A DNA stretch of 64,000 nucleotides, taken from JBBDXI01 sp040902425. GTDB taxonomy: Bacteria; Planctomycetota; Phycisphaerae; Phycisphaerales; UBA1924. The notes under the pieces were generated by a model that did no database searches, was not told the origin of the DNA, and saw only the letters and a program-made list of their open reading frames with translations. Positions 13,587-21,123 of this stretch are shown here, piece by piece. Position 1 is the stretch's first letter; the number at the start of each line of letters is the position of its first letter. Location: NCBI GenBank assembly GCA_040902425.1, contig JBBDXI010000041.1, forward strand, positions 62,001 to 126,000, given 5' to 3'. A program made the translations under genes and the position numbers.

Positions 13587-14853
13587 GCATCACCTCGACC
13601 AGTTCCGGCGGCACGCCGCGCCGGATCGGGACCATCGACATGCCCACGCCCCGTGAGACCACCACCGGGAACTTCGGCCCCTGCACGAGGCCCCCGGCGT
13701 ACTTCTGCCCGTAGCGGCTGGGGATGAAGGGCGTCCCGATCAGCGGAAGACGGATCTGCCCGCCGTGCGTATGGCCCGCGAGCATCAGGTCGATCCGCGG
13801 CGCCGGGATGCCCACCAGCCCCACGCACTGGCGCATCTCCGCCGTGTCGGGCTGGTGGGCGAGCAGCACGCGCGGGACCTCCGGCGGCACCCCCCCCACC
13901 GCCAGGTTCAGGCTGATGAAGTCCATCACCAGGTCGCCGACGCCGGCGACGCAGAGCGTCCGCCCCGGCTCGCACCCCTCGGCCCACTGCCGCGTCCGGG
14001 CGTCGAGGAAGGCCCGGCCGTTGTCCACCATCCGCACGCCGATCGCCGTCAGGGCCGCGCTCATCGCCCGCCCGTTCCCGTACCAGTCGTGGTTCCCCAG
14101 CACGCCCGCCACGGGCACGCCGCTGCGCGTGAGCGGAGAGAAGAGCGCGGCCGCGGGCTCGATGTACCGGCTCCCGGTGTGGATGTAGTCGCCCGTGAGC
14201 ACGACGAGGTCGGGGTTCAGCGAGAGGGCCCGCTGCACCACCTCGCGGATGAACGACGCGGGCATGCGCGGGCCCAGGTGGGTGTCGGAGATATGCACGA
14301 GGCGCAGGCGGTCGAGGGACTCGGGGAGCCCGGCGATCGGCACGGTGTACGACCGCAGCCTCAGCGAGAACGGCTCCACCGCCGCCGAGCCCACGCCGAC
14401 GCCGGCGAGCCCGACGCCCGCCACGGCGAGCGAGCCATCGACCAGCAGCCTTCGGCGGGACATGTCCACCGGCGCCGGCGCTGCGGGGTCGGCCCGGCGC
14501 AGCAGCCGCCGCTCCCACCAGCGCAGGCCCGCCGTGCGCAGCCGGAAGGCCAGGAAGAGGATGTACATCCACATGGCGCAGGCGATGCCGTCCACCGCCA
14601 GCAGAAAGACGTAGCTGCCCAGGCCCCACCGCCCCGTGGCGATCCGCAGCCCGAACCACGCCGGCGCCGACATCGCGTGGACAAGATTCCCCGCGACCAG
14701 CACCGGGCCGGTGGGCGCCTCGCCCGTCCCGTGCCCCCACACCTGCCAGTGGACGGCCGAGGCCATCAGGGTCAGCACGGCCCAGACCGCCGCCAGCGCA
14801 GCCAGCCGCGTCAGCAGCCGTCGGAATCGGGATGGGTGCTCGTTCTGGCCCAC
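13573..14853 (-). CDS. Membrane-anchored calcineurin-like metallophosphoesterase
   Basis: 426 residues from GTG 14853 (another GTG at 14898 adds 15). Three transmembrane helices occupy about residues 12-108. After a loop comes MSRRRLLVDGSLAVAGVGLAG (about 131-150), which looks exactly like a twin-arginine signal but sits internally. The catalytic domain has the full motif set: HISDTHLG, LTGDYIH, GNHDWYG, LLAHQPD, AGHTHGGQ. Close relatives are the YaeI/YkuE group, which often carry a Tat signal at the N-terminus. The fused membrane part may be a later addition, or a second start near residue 131 may give a Tat-exported form. Confidence 0.85.
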   Translation of the reverse strand: MGQNEHPSRFRRLLTRLAALAAVWAVLTLMASAVHWQVWGHGTGEAPTGPVLVAGNLVHAMSAPAWFGLRIATGRWGLGSYVFLLAVDGIACAMWMYILFLAFRLRTAGLRWWERRLLRRADPAAPAPVDMSRRRLLVDGSLAVAGVGLAGVGVGSAAVEPFSLRLRSYTVPIAGLPESLDRLRLVHISDTHLGPRMPASFIREVVQRALSLNPDLVVLTGDYIHTGSRYIEPAAALFSPLTRSGVPVAGVLGNHDWYGNGRAMSAALTAIGVRMVDNGRAFLDARTRQWAEGCEPGRTLCVAGVGDLVMDFISLNLAVGGVPPEVPRVLLAHQPDTAEMRQCVGLVGIPAPRIDLMLAGHTHGGQIRLPLIGTPFIPSRYGQKYAGGLVQGPKFPVVVSRGVGMSMVPIRRGVPPELVEVMLTRA

Positions 14854-14929
14854 GGTTGCGGGGGGCCGGTGGGGCCCCGCCTTCCTACTGGTACACACCC
14901 CCGGGGGTTCTGATCGGCCGCCCGGCGCG

Positions 14930-14964
14930 GAATGAAACAGGGCCGGCTCCTCGGCCGGCCCTGT
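14930..14964 (-). terminator. Terminator of the rpsL-rpsG operon
   Basis: Perfect 11-bp stem (ACAGGGCCGGC with its complement, loop 14948-14953) followed on the minus strand by GTTTCATT. It lies 25 nt after the rpsG stop codon. Confidence 0.85.
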
Positions 14965-14988
14965 CGGGGTGTCAGCGTGGGCAAGGGC

Positions 14989-15483
14989 TCAGTTGGCGAA
15001 GTGGGCGAACGCCTTGTTCGCCTCCGCCATGCGGTGCACCTGGTCGCGGGTGGCCATGGCCTTGCCCTCGCCCCGGGCCGCCGCGTACAGCTCATCGGCG
15101 AGGCGGGCCCCCATGGGCCGGCCCTTCTCGGACCGGGCGGCGGTGATGATCCAGCGGAAGGCCAGCGACTGCTGGCGCTTGCGGTTGACCTGCATGGGGA
15201 CCTGGTAGTTGGCCCCGCCGATCCGCTTGGAGCGGACCTCGACGTAGGGCTTGACGTTCTCGACCGCCCGCTGGAAGAGCTCAAGCGGCGTCTTGGGGGC
15301 CTCGGGGCTGGTCTCTTTCTTCAGCCGCTCCTCGATCGAGGCCATGGCCTCGTACACGACGCGCTGCGCGACGGCCTTCTTGCCCTCGTACATGATCGAG
15401 TTGATGAAGCGGGAGAGGACCTTGTCGCCGTAGCGGGGGTCCGGGCGGAGCTGACTGTCCGCGGCCGTGATTCTGCCTGCCAT
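14989..15483 (-). CDS. rpsG: 30S ribosomal protein S7 (uS7)
   Basis: This 164-residue protein nucleates assembly of the 30S head and contacts the E-site tRNA. Diagnostic segments: VLSRFINSIMYEGKKAVAQRVVYEA, VKPYVEVRSKRIGGANYQVPMQV, and RWIITAARSEKGRPMGARLADEL. Length is a little above the usual 156. AGGGAG lies upstream of the ATG. It is the second gene of the rpsL-rpsG transcript; fusA and tuf, which usually follow, are absent because a terminator comes directly after. Confidence 0.96.
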   Translation of the reverse strand: MAGRITAADSQLRPDPRYGDKVLSRFINSIMYEGKKAVAQRVVYEAMASIEERLKKETSPEAPKTPLELFQRAVENVKPYVEVRSKRIGGANYQVPMQVNRKRQQSLAFRWIITAARSEKGRPMGARLADELYAAARGEGKAMATRDQVHRMAEANKAFAHFAN

Positions 15484-15598
15484 CGTGGAAACTCCCTGGC
15501 TGTTCGGGCCGCGCCCCCTCGGGCCGCGGCTCCGTTCACCGGGGGCTGTATCCCCCGATTACTCGCCTGTGTGGAACGGCGTCAACGGAGACACCGGT

Positions 15599-15973
15599 TT
15601 ACGACTTGCCTCTCTTCGCCCCGTACTTCGACCGCCCCTGCTTGCGCTTCTCGACGCCGAGGCAGTCGAGGCTGCCCCGGACAACGTGGTAGCGGACGCC
15701 CGGGAGGTCGCGGACGCGCCCCCCGCGGACGAGGACGATCGAGTGCTCCTGCAGGTTGTGCCCCTCGCCCCCGATGTAGGCCGTCACTTCCTTGCCGTTG
15801 CTGAGCCGGACGCGGGCGATCTTGCGCAGGGCCGAGTTGGGCTTCTTGGGCGTCGTGGTCCGGACGATCAGGCACACGCCCCGCTTGGCAGGAGAGCCGG
15901 CGAGGTCCTTGGTCTTGCTCTTGGCGGCCTGGACGCGGCGGGGCTTGCGGATGAGCTGGTTGATCGTGGGCAT
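15599..15973 (-). CDS. rpsL: 30S ribosomal protein S12 (uS12)
   Basis: This 124-residue protein is the decoding-centre component that monitors codon-anticodon pairing and hosts streptomycin-resistance mutations. It starts MPTINQLIRKPRR and has the TTTPKKPNSALRK and GGEGHNLQEHS signatures. By alignment with E. coli S12 the residue equivalent to Lys43 is Lys. The residue equivalent to Lys88 is Arg (GGRVRDLPGVRYH instead of GGRVKDLPG). A promoter lies 52-79 nt upstream of the ATG, and rpsG follows after 115 nt. Confidence 0.96.
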   Translation of the reverse strand: MPTINQLIRKPRRVQAAKSKTKDLAGSPAKRGVCLIVRTTTPKKPNSALRKIARVRLSNGKEVTAYIGGEGHNLQEHSIVLVRGGRVRDLPGVRYHVVRGSLDCLGVEKRKQGRSKYGAKRGKS

Positions 15974-16024
15974 AGGGGGTCCGTGCTGGCTCCAAGGGGC
16001 CGGACCGGGGTCCGGGGGGCGGAA

Positions 16025-16052
16025 AGTGTAGCGCCGGGAGGGGTTCGGGCAA
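16025..16052 (-). promoter_or_regulatory. Promoter of rpsL-rpsG
   Basis: Minus strand: -35 TTGCCC (16052-16047), 16-bp spacer, -10 TACACT (16030-16025). Predicted start near 16018 gives a leader of about 45 nt. The arrangement is almost identical to the rpsB promoter (TTGCCC, 16 bp, TATACT). Confidence 0.7.
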
Positions 16053-16072
16053 GGCGGCCGGGCCAGCTTCGG

Positions 16073-16145
16073 GTGAGCCGGGGCGTGCCGCCCCGGTTGC
16101 CGAAGGCAGCGGCGCAGGGAACCGGGGCGGCACGCCCCGGCTCAC
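16073..16145. repeat. 26-bp perfect inverted repeat with GTGAG feet (BIME-like)
   Basis: Arms 16073-16098 and 16120-16145 are perfect inverted copies separated by 21 bp. Each arm has a GTGAG foot, an 8-bp stem CCGGGGCG/CGCCCCGG and a TGC loop. It lies between the rpsL promoter and the lpoB-like gene. Within 16146-16223 I see nothing gene-like apart from a lone GGTGAGCC foot that supplies the stop codon of the next gene. Confidence 0.75.
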
Positions 16146-16223
16146 CGCCCCCAGTGCGGGCCGTGGAAAGACGGACCGGCGGGCTCCCGCTCGCGCCCCG
16201 CCCCGTCAAGGACAGACCCCGGC

Positions 16224-16835
16224 TCACCGCCGCGACGCCACCTTCTTGATCTCGCTGACCCGCGTCCAGACCTTCTCGGCGGTCTCGACGTTGATCAGCT
16301 CCATCCGGGCCTGGTAGTAGTTCATGATCGCCGCGCCGCCGGGGGCCTGCTGCTTCACATCGGTGATCGAGCCCATGAGGGCGAAGTCGGCGTTCAGCTC
16401 CTTCGCGACCGCCTTCACCGTCGCCGGGTCGTTGTAGCGGGTGTCCAGCCGCTCGTCGCGGATATCCGCCCGGGCGTCCCTTTCCGCCTTCACCCGGACG
16501 CGCCCGCTGTTCAGCATCGCCTCCTCGAGCTGGTTGGTGAACAGCTCGGTGGGGATGTAGTCCTGCGTGTTGTTCCGCACCGTGGCGAGGTACACGATCG
16601 GCCGCTGGTCGCCGCCGTGGGCCCGCATGTGCGACTCGATCCACGGGCGCGAGAGCATGTCGCCGGCCATCTCGTGGAAGATCTGCCGCGCATCCTCGTC
16701 GTTGAAGCGGTAGTCAAGGTCCACCGGCTGGCGCGGGTCGGTCCGCTGGACCTGCCAGCCCTGCTGGCATCCCACGGCCATCAGCGCGGCGGCGGACAGG
16801 GCGACGAGGGTCGTGCTCTTCAGGACGCGGTTCAT
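16224..16835 (-). CDS. LpoB-like penicillin-binding-protein activator lipoprotein
   Basis: 203 residues with a lipoprotein signal (MAVGC, lipidated Cys23); AGGAGA lies 7 nt before the ATG. The fold-defining stretch runs from RPIVYLATVRNNTQDYIPTELFTNQLEEAML through ADFALMGSITDVKQQ to YYQARMELINVETAEKVWT, which matches the LpoB/YcfM family. In E. coli LpoB is an outer-membrane lipoprotein that switches on the synthase PBP1B. It is 42 nt downstream of a COG3014-type gene, the same pairing seen in some Proteobacteria. The stop codon lies within a GGTGAGCC repeat foot. Confidence 0.85.
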   Translation of the reverse strand: MNRVLKSTTLVALSAAALMAVGCQQGWQVQRTDPRQPVDLDYRFNDEDARQIFHEMAGDMLSRPWIESHMRAHGGDQRPIVYLATVRNNTQDYIPTELFTNQLEEAMLNSGRVRVKAERDARADIRDERLDTRYNDPATVKAVAKELNADFALMGSITDVKQQAPGGAAIMNYYQARMELINVETAEKVWTRVSEIKKVASRR

Positions 16836-16877
16836 ATCGGGTCTCCTGGGCCGCGCTCGCGGCCGTGACAACACTGG

Positions 16878-18263
16878 CTATCTCCAGTACTGGGTAACGA
16901 CGGTGCTCAGCCCGTTCTCGGTGACTCGGACGGTCCGCCATGGCGAGGCGTACACCGCCCCGCCGCCGGCGCCCTCGAAAACGGTGCGGATGCGGTGCTC
17001 CCCCGGCGGGAGCTTCAGCAGGCCCACGCGGGCCTGCCCGGGCAGGAAGATCCAGCAGCGCAGGTCGGCCTGCTCGGTGGCCCCCAGGTACGCCAGGCCC
17101 GCCAGGACGCCGGCGAGCTGGATCAGGCCCTGGTCGCGGTCGCGGGCGCTGCGCCGGCCCATCTCCGTCAGGGCGATCGAGGCCCCGGCCTTCAGCATGT
17201 ATCGCACCAGCGTCCGCTGGTAGATCAGGGGCAGCGTCCGGTTGTGGTTCACGGTCGCGACGGAGGACAGGTCCTCGACGAGTTTCAACCGGTCCAGCGT
17301 CTGTGCCGCCCCCGAGGTGCCGGACTCCACCTCGACGCGAACGCCCGCCACCTCGCTGCGGTACGTCCGCAGGTAGGGCAGCTCGAAGTACACCGGCAGG
17401 GTGCCGATCGGGATCGGCCCGATCCGCTGGGCGAACTTGGTCGGCCCCCGCCCGGAGAGCCCCACCACCAGCACGTTCACCGATGCCGGGTCCAGCTCAT
17501 CGAGCCCCGCGAAATCCTCCTCGCGCACCGGCCCGATCAGCCCCCGCTGGATGCGGATCGAATCGATCAGCCGCTTCCCCGCCACCCGCTGGTACTCGCG
17601 CTCCCCGCTCTTCATGAACGTCACTGCGCTGAGGAACGTGGTCAGGGGCGACTCCACGAACTCGCCCGCTTCCTCGACCGGCATGCCCCGCGGCCCGCTC
17701 ACGGACGCTCCTCGGGACCGCGCCTGCGCCTCGGCCGCGCTCGACTGCTTGGTGTAGAGGTCGCGCAGGAGGTCGGCCTTCCCCGCCGCGCGGCGCGCCT
17801 CCACCGTCGCCCCACCCTGCACACGCCCCGCCTGCAGCTGCGCCAGCAGCTTGAGCGCGTTGATGTACAGGTCCTCGTACGGGGCCGCGATGTACTTCGC
17901 GGCCGTGTCGTTCAGCAGCCACTGGCTGGCGGTGTCGCCGGCGTTCTTGCGCTCCAGCTCGACCTGGGCCTCGGCATCGTTCAGGAGGGCGATGGCGGTG
18001 TCGGGGTCATCCATCGCCAGGGCCACCGCCCCGCGGTCGAGCTTCCACAGCAGGTCGTTCCGCGCCCCGTAGCGCTCGCGCGTCGCCGGGTCGTCCAGCA
18101 TGGCCGCGGCGATGTCGAACCGGCCGGAGCCGACGACTTCGGAGAGCCGATCGCGGTGGGCCTCGAACTCCCGGCACCCGCCCAGCAGGAGCAGACAGAA
18201 GGCCGCCGCCACGCCGAGGGCGGCGTGTCGCGGGCGGGCGGGGCTGGCGGCGGCTCTTGACAT
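16878..18263 (-). CDS. COG3014-type lipoprotein
   Basis: 461 residues. A signal peptide ends in LLLLGGC (Cys30). The helical N-terminal half contains short repeat-like elements (DDPDTAIALLNDAEAQVELERKN, then YEDLYINALKLLAQLQAGR). The C-terminal half is beta-rich: VNVLVVGLSGRGPTKF, ELPYLRTYRSEVAGVRVEV, then LRCWIFLPGQARVGLLKLPPGEH. This pattern is that of uncharacterised COG3014 proteins encoded next to LpoB, thought to act with it in the cell envelope. First gene of a two-gene operon. A TACTAT hexamer about 40 nt upstream on the minus strand may be its -10. Confidence 0.75.
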   Translation of the reverse strand: MSRAAASPARPRHAALGVAAAFCLLLLGGCREFEAHRDRLSEVVGSGRFDIAAAMLDDPATRERYGARNDLLWKLDRGAVALAMDDPDTAIALLNDAEAQVELERKNAGDTASQWLLNDTAAKYIAAPYEDLYINALKLLAQLQAGRVQGGATVEARRAAGKADLLRDLYTKQSSAAEAQARSRGASVSGPRGMPVEEAGEFVESPLTTFLSAVTFMKSGEREYQRVAGKRLIDSIRIQRGLIGPVREEDFAGLDELDPASVNVLVVGLSGRGPTKFAQRIGPIPIGTLPVYFELPYLRTYRSEVAGVRVEVESGTSGAAQTLDRLKLVEDLSSVATVNHNRTLPLIYQRTLVRYMLKAGASIALTEMGRRSARDRDQGLIQLAGVLAGLAYLGATEQADLRCWIFLPGQARVGLLKLPPGEHRIRTVFEGAGGGAVYASPWRTVRVTENGLSTVVTQYWR

Positions 18264-18409
18264 CGGTGGAGGCTACGGCTGGGTCCGTGGCGGCCCGTGG
18301 ATAGTACTCCCTAACTTACTCAAACGGGGGGCCGGGAGGCTCATTGCACCCGGGTGGTTCCCGCCGCCACACACGCCCAACACCCCCGCCCGCCCCCGGG
18401 CCGTCCGGC

Positions 18410-18415
18410 TATCGT
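18410..18415 (+). promoter_or_regulatory. -10 box of a leaderless mazG-like gene
   Basis: TATCGT ends 7 nt before the ATG at 18423. No Shine-Dalgarno and no clear -35 are present. Confidence 0.4.
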
Positions 18416-18422
18416 GCGGGCC

Positions 18423-18731
18423 ATGCCCAGCCAGCCCCTGACCGTCGCGGCGTTCCAGCAACTGATCCGCGAGCGGTACTACCCGACCGATTCCGCCCGT
18501 GGCACGCCGGGGACGTTTCTGTGGTTCATCGAGGAGGTCGGCGAACTGGCGACCGCCCTCCAGCAGAATGCCGCGGGCAGGACCCCAACCCCGGACGAGC
18601 GGTCGAACCTGGACGAGGAGTTCGCCGACGTCTTCGCCTGGCTCATGACGTTGGCGAATATCAACGGCGTGGACATGGCGCGGGCCCTGCGGAAGTACAC
18701 CGAGCCGGGCGTCGAGGGTGTGAAGAGCTAG
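18423..18731 (+). CDS. MazG-like nucleotide pyrophosphohydrolase
   Basis: This 102-residue all-alpha NTP-PPase hydrolyses nucleoside triphosphates to monophosphates, often to clear damaged nucleotides. The magnesium motif is complete: EEVGELATAL (ExxE) and DEEFADVFAWLMTLAN (ExxD). One domain only, as in MazG-like house-cleaning enzymes and unlike the two-domain MazG. It starts 7 nt after a -10 hexamer with no ribosome site, so it may be translated from a leaderless mRNA. A palindromic repeat pair begins 9 nt after its stop. Confidence 0.85.
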   Translation: MPSQPLTVAAFQQLIRERYYPTDSARGTPGTFLWFIEEVGELATALQQNAAGRTPTPDERSNLDEEFADVFAWLMTLANINGVDMARALRKYTEPGVEGVKS

Positions 18732-18739
18732 CCATCCCA

Positions 18740-18804
18740 GTGGCACAGGCGTCCCGCCTGTGTTCGTCCTGTGGAGAGGCCCACAGGCGGGACGCCTGTG
18801 CCAC
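18740..18804. repeat. Inverted pair of GTGG-foot hairpins (QASRL/RDACAT type)
   Basis: Arms 18740-18762 and 18782-18804 are perfect 23-bp inverted copies. Each has a GTGG foot, stem CACAGGCG/CGCCTGTG and loop TCC. The 19-bp spacer can itself read into spurious peptides containing QASRL and RDACAT. It fills the convergent gap between the mazG-like and SpoIIE-type genes. Confidence 0.8.
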
Positions 18805-18811
18805 CGAGGTC

Positions 18812-20299
18812 TCAGGCCCCCGCGCCCGCGACCGCCCGCACCGGGGCCGATTTCGGCGCTGCCGTCCCCACCGGCCGGTGCACCTCGACCACGAGCGTGT
18901 CATCCGCGATGGGCCCGAAGCGGTGCTGATCGACCGCCCGCGTCACGATCGGCGCCCAGCCCCGCCCGTCCCGCGGCGGCGTCGCCATCGCCAGCGTGCG
19001 CTGCAGGCCCCGGACGCCGAAGTACCGCCCGGCGCGGTCTCGGGCCTCGATCGCCCCGTCGGTATAGGCGATGATCGTGTCCCCCGGCCCGAAGCGGATG
19101 GCCCGCTGGTCGGAGCGGAAGTCCTCGCCCGGGCAGGCCCCCAGCACGAACGCGGTGGAGGCCAGCTGCTCCAGCGTGCCATCCACGCCCCGCAGGAACG
19201 CCGGCGGGTGCCCCCCGCTGGCGTACCGCACCTCGTCGGCCGCGGGGTCGATCCGCAGGCACAGCGCGGTGACGTACACCGAGTGCCCGGCCAGCGTGAG
19301 GTGGACGTAGCTGTTGAGCAGCCGCAGCACCTCGCCGGGCCCGACCTGCGGCTGCTCGGCGAAGATCCGCTCCAGCTCCCCATGCAGCCGGTTGACCGTC
19401 AGGGCCGCGGGGATGCCGTGCCCGGTCACATCGACGATGACCAGATTCATGGCGCCGGGTGCATCCCCGCTCGCGGGCGGGAAGGACAGGTGCAGGTAGT
19501 CCCCGCCGATCTGGCGCATCGGCTCGTAGACGTACGAGAACAGGAGCGGCCCCTCGCGCACCGGCGGCGGGAAGAGCGCCTCGTGGATCCGCCTCGCATC
19601 GACCAGCTCGCGCCGCATCTCCAGGTACCGGCCCTTGATCATCCGCTGCGCGAACCGGTCGCGGAAGCGGCTATGCCGCCACCAGCAGATGGCCGCGCCC
19701 GGGACGCCGATCAGCGGCGAGAGGGCGATCGTGATCAGCTTCTCGATCAGCCCCTCCCCCGAGAGCAGCGTCATGGCCGCGTTGATGGCCAGCAGCGGGA
19801 TGAGCGGCCGGATCGCCTCGCGGGGAGTGAGGGGCAGGAAGAGGCACGCCAGCAGGTGCGACATGAACACGCCCAGCACCCACCCGCCCCCGATGGACAG
19901 CTTCGAGGCCGCCACCAGCGCCGGAGCCATCCGCGCCATCACCAGCGCCCCCATGAGCTGCGTGACGCCGTACCCCACGATCAGCAGCGTCACCGCCGAT
20001 ACGAGCTGCTCCTGCCGCAGCGCCCGCCGCCACGCGAAGGCGAACGCGCTGCCGTACAGCGCCGTGATCACCACGCCCACGCCCACGCTGATCACCGTCG
20101 CCGCCCCCAGCCCCTCGGGGGTGCCCCGCTCCCCGACCGCCACGGCGTAGCCGATCGGAGCCCCGATCGTGTTCAGCAGACTGAACCCGCCGATGATCCC
20201 CGTGTACCACAGGAAGCGCCGGCGCAGCCAGCGCTCGCGCTCGGCGTCGAACTCCTGGCCGAACTCGGTGGTGAAAGTGGCGCGCCCGTCGTCGGTCAC
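18812..20299 (-). CDS. Multi-pass membrane SpoIIE/RsbU-type PP2C serine phosphatase
   Basis: 495 residues from a GTG overlapping the upstream stop as GTGA; the longer open frame upstream is a shadow of the adenosyltransferase gene. About six transmembrane helices fill residues 29-210. A short helical linker (MIKGRYLEMRRELVDARRIHEAL) precedes the phosphatase. PP2C motifs: RQIGGDYLHL, IVDVTGHGIPAAL, YASGGHPPAFL, and IAYTDGAIEA, giving the metal-binding Asp residues. Such enzymes dephosphorylate anti-sigma-factor antagonists. No RsbV/RsbW pair is nearby, so the target is unknown. It is probably translationally coupled to the gene before it. Confidence 0.88.
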   Translation of the reverse strand: MTDDGRATFTTEFGQEFDAERERWLRRRFLWYTGIIGGFSLLNTIGAPIGYAVAVGERGTPEGLGAATVISVGVGVVITALYGSAFAFAWRRALRQEQLVSAVTLLIVGYGVTQLMGALVMARMAPALVAASKLSIGGGWVLGVFMSHLLACLFLPLTPREAIRPLIPLLAINAAMTLLSGEGLIEKLITIALSPLIGVPGAAICWWRHSRFRDRFAQRMIKGRYLEMRRELVDARRIHEALFPPPVREGPLLFSYVYEPMRQIGGDYLHLSFPPASGDAPGAMNLVIVDVTGHGIPAALTVNRLHGELERIFAEQPQVGPGEVLRLLNSYVHLTLAGHSVYVTALCLRIDPAADEVRYASGGHPPAFLRGVDGTLEQLASTAFVLGACPGEDFRSDQRAIRFGPGDTIIAYTDGAIEARDRAGRYFGVRGLQRTLAMATPPRDGRGWAPIVTRAVDQHRFGPIADDTLVVEVHRPVGTAAPKSAPVRAVAGAGA

Positions 20300-20991
20300 G
20301 GGGTCGGGTCCCTGGGCCGCGGTCCGGCCGGTGATGGCTTCGTCGAAGAAGATGCCGCACGCTCCTCGTTCCGCCGCGCCCCCGCGCGGTTCGCCCCGGG
20401 GACCCAGAGGATGTCCCCCGCGCCCCCCGCCCCCGCCTCCCCCGCGCGGTTCGCCGCCCGCGCCAGCACGAAGAGCAGGTCGCTCAGGCGGTTGAGGTAC
20501 CGCACTGTTTCGGGATTCGTCGCCGCCGGTTCCGCGCGGACGAGCGTGACCACCCGCCGCTCCGCCCGGCGCATCACCGTCCGCGCCACGTGCAACGCCG
20601 CGGCCAGCGCCGACCCTCCGGGGAGCACGAAGCTCGTGAGGGTCCCCAGCCCCGCGTTGTGCTCGTCGATGGCCTCCTCCAGCCGTGCCGTCTGGCCCGG
20701 CTGGACCCGCAGCTTCTCCCCCGGCCTCTCCCCGGCGGCGACGGGGATGCACAGGTCCGCCCCCAGATCGAACAGGTCCTGCTGGACCGACCGGAGCAGC
20801 GTCGCGATGGCGGCCTCGGCGGACCGCCCCGGCGCTGCGCTGGCGATGGCGACGCCGATCGCGGCGTTCGCCTCATCCACATCCCCGTACGCCTCCACGC
20901 GCGCCGAGTCCTTGGCCACCCGCTGGGCCGTGCCCAGGCCGGTGGTGCCGTCGTCGCCGGTGCGGGTGTAGATCTTCGTCAGCTTGACCAT
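20296..20991 (-). CDS. PduO-type ATP:cob(I)alamin adenosyltransferase
   Basis: 231 residues from ATG 20991 (a TTG at 21006 would add five). It transfers adenosyl from ATP to cobalt in B12. The ATP-binding N-terminus KIYTRTGDDGTTGL is diagnostic. ARVEAYGDVDEANAAIG, FVLPGGS, VMRRAERRVV and the terminal GDILWVPG are all conserved. The usual fold ends there; a further 30 Ala/Ser/Arg-rich residues follow and include a repeated GCGCGGTTCGCC coding stretch. It overlaps the SpoIIE-type gene by four bases. Divergent from recJ. Confidence 0.9.
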   Translation of the reverse strand: MVKLTKIYTRTGDDGTTGLGTAQRVAKDSARVEAYGDVDEANAAIGVAIASAAPGRSAEAAIATLLRSVQQDLFDLGADLCIPVAAGERPGEKLRVQPGQTARLEEAIDEHNAGLGTLTSFVLPGGSALAAALHVARTVMRRAERRVVTLVRAEPAATNPETVRYLNRLSDLLFVLARAANRAGEAGAGGAGDILWVPGANRAGARRNEERAASSSTKPSPAGPRPRDPTP

Positions 20992-21123
20992 GGGTGATGT
21001 GGACAAGGGCGGGGAGAGGCGGCCTGTGGTAGTTTACCGTCCGGCCGGCCGGTCCCCTTCCCCGGTCCCGACCGGCGCACGGACACGCAGAAACGCGGCC
21101 CCAGCGGCCAAGGCAGCAACGGA

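Noticed and set aside
16073..16145. Repeat hairpins as Rho-independent terminators
   Set aside because: None of the foot-stem-loop elements is followed by a T-tract, unlike the clear terminators at 14930, 22881, 29656 and 39068.
18740..18804. Short ORFs containing QASRL and RDACAT peptides
   Set aside because: They are translations of the palindromic repeat and its flank, with no ribosome site.
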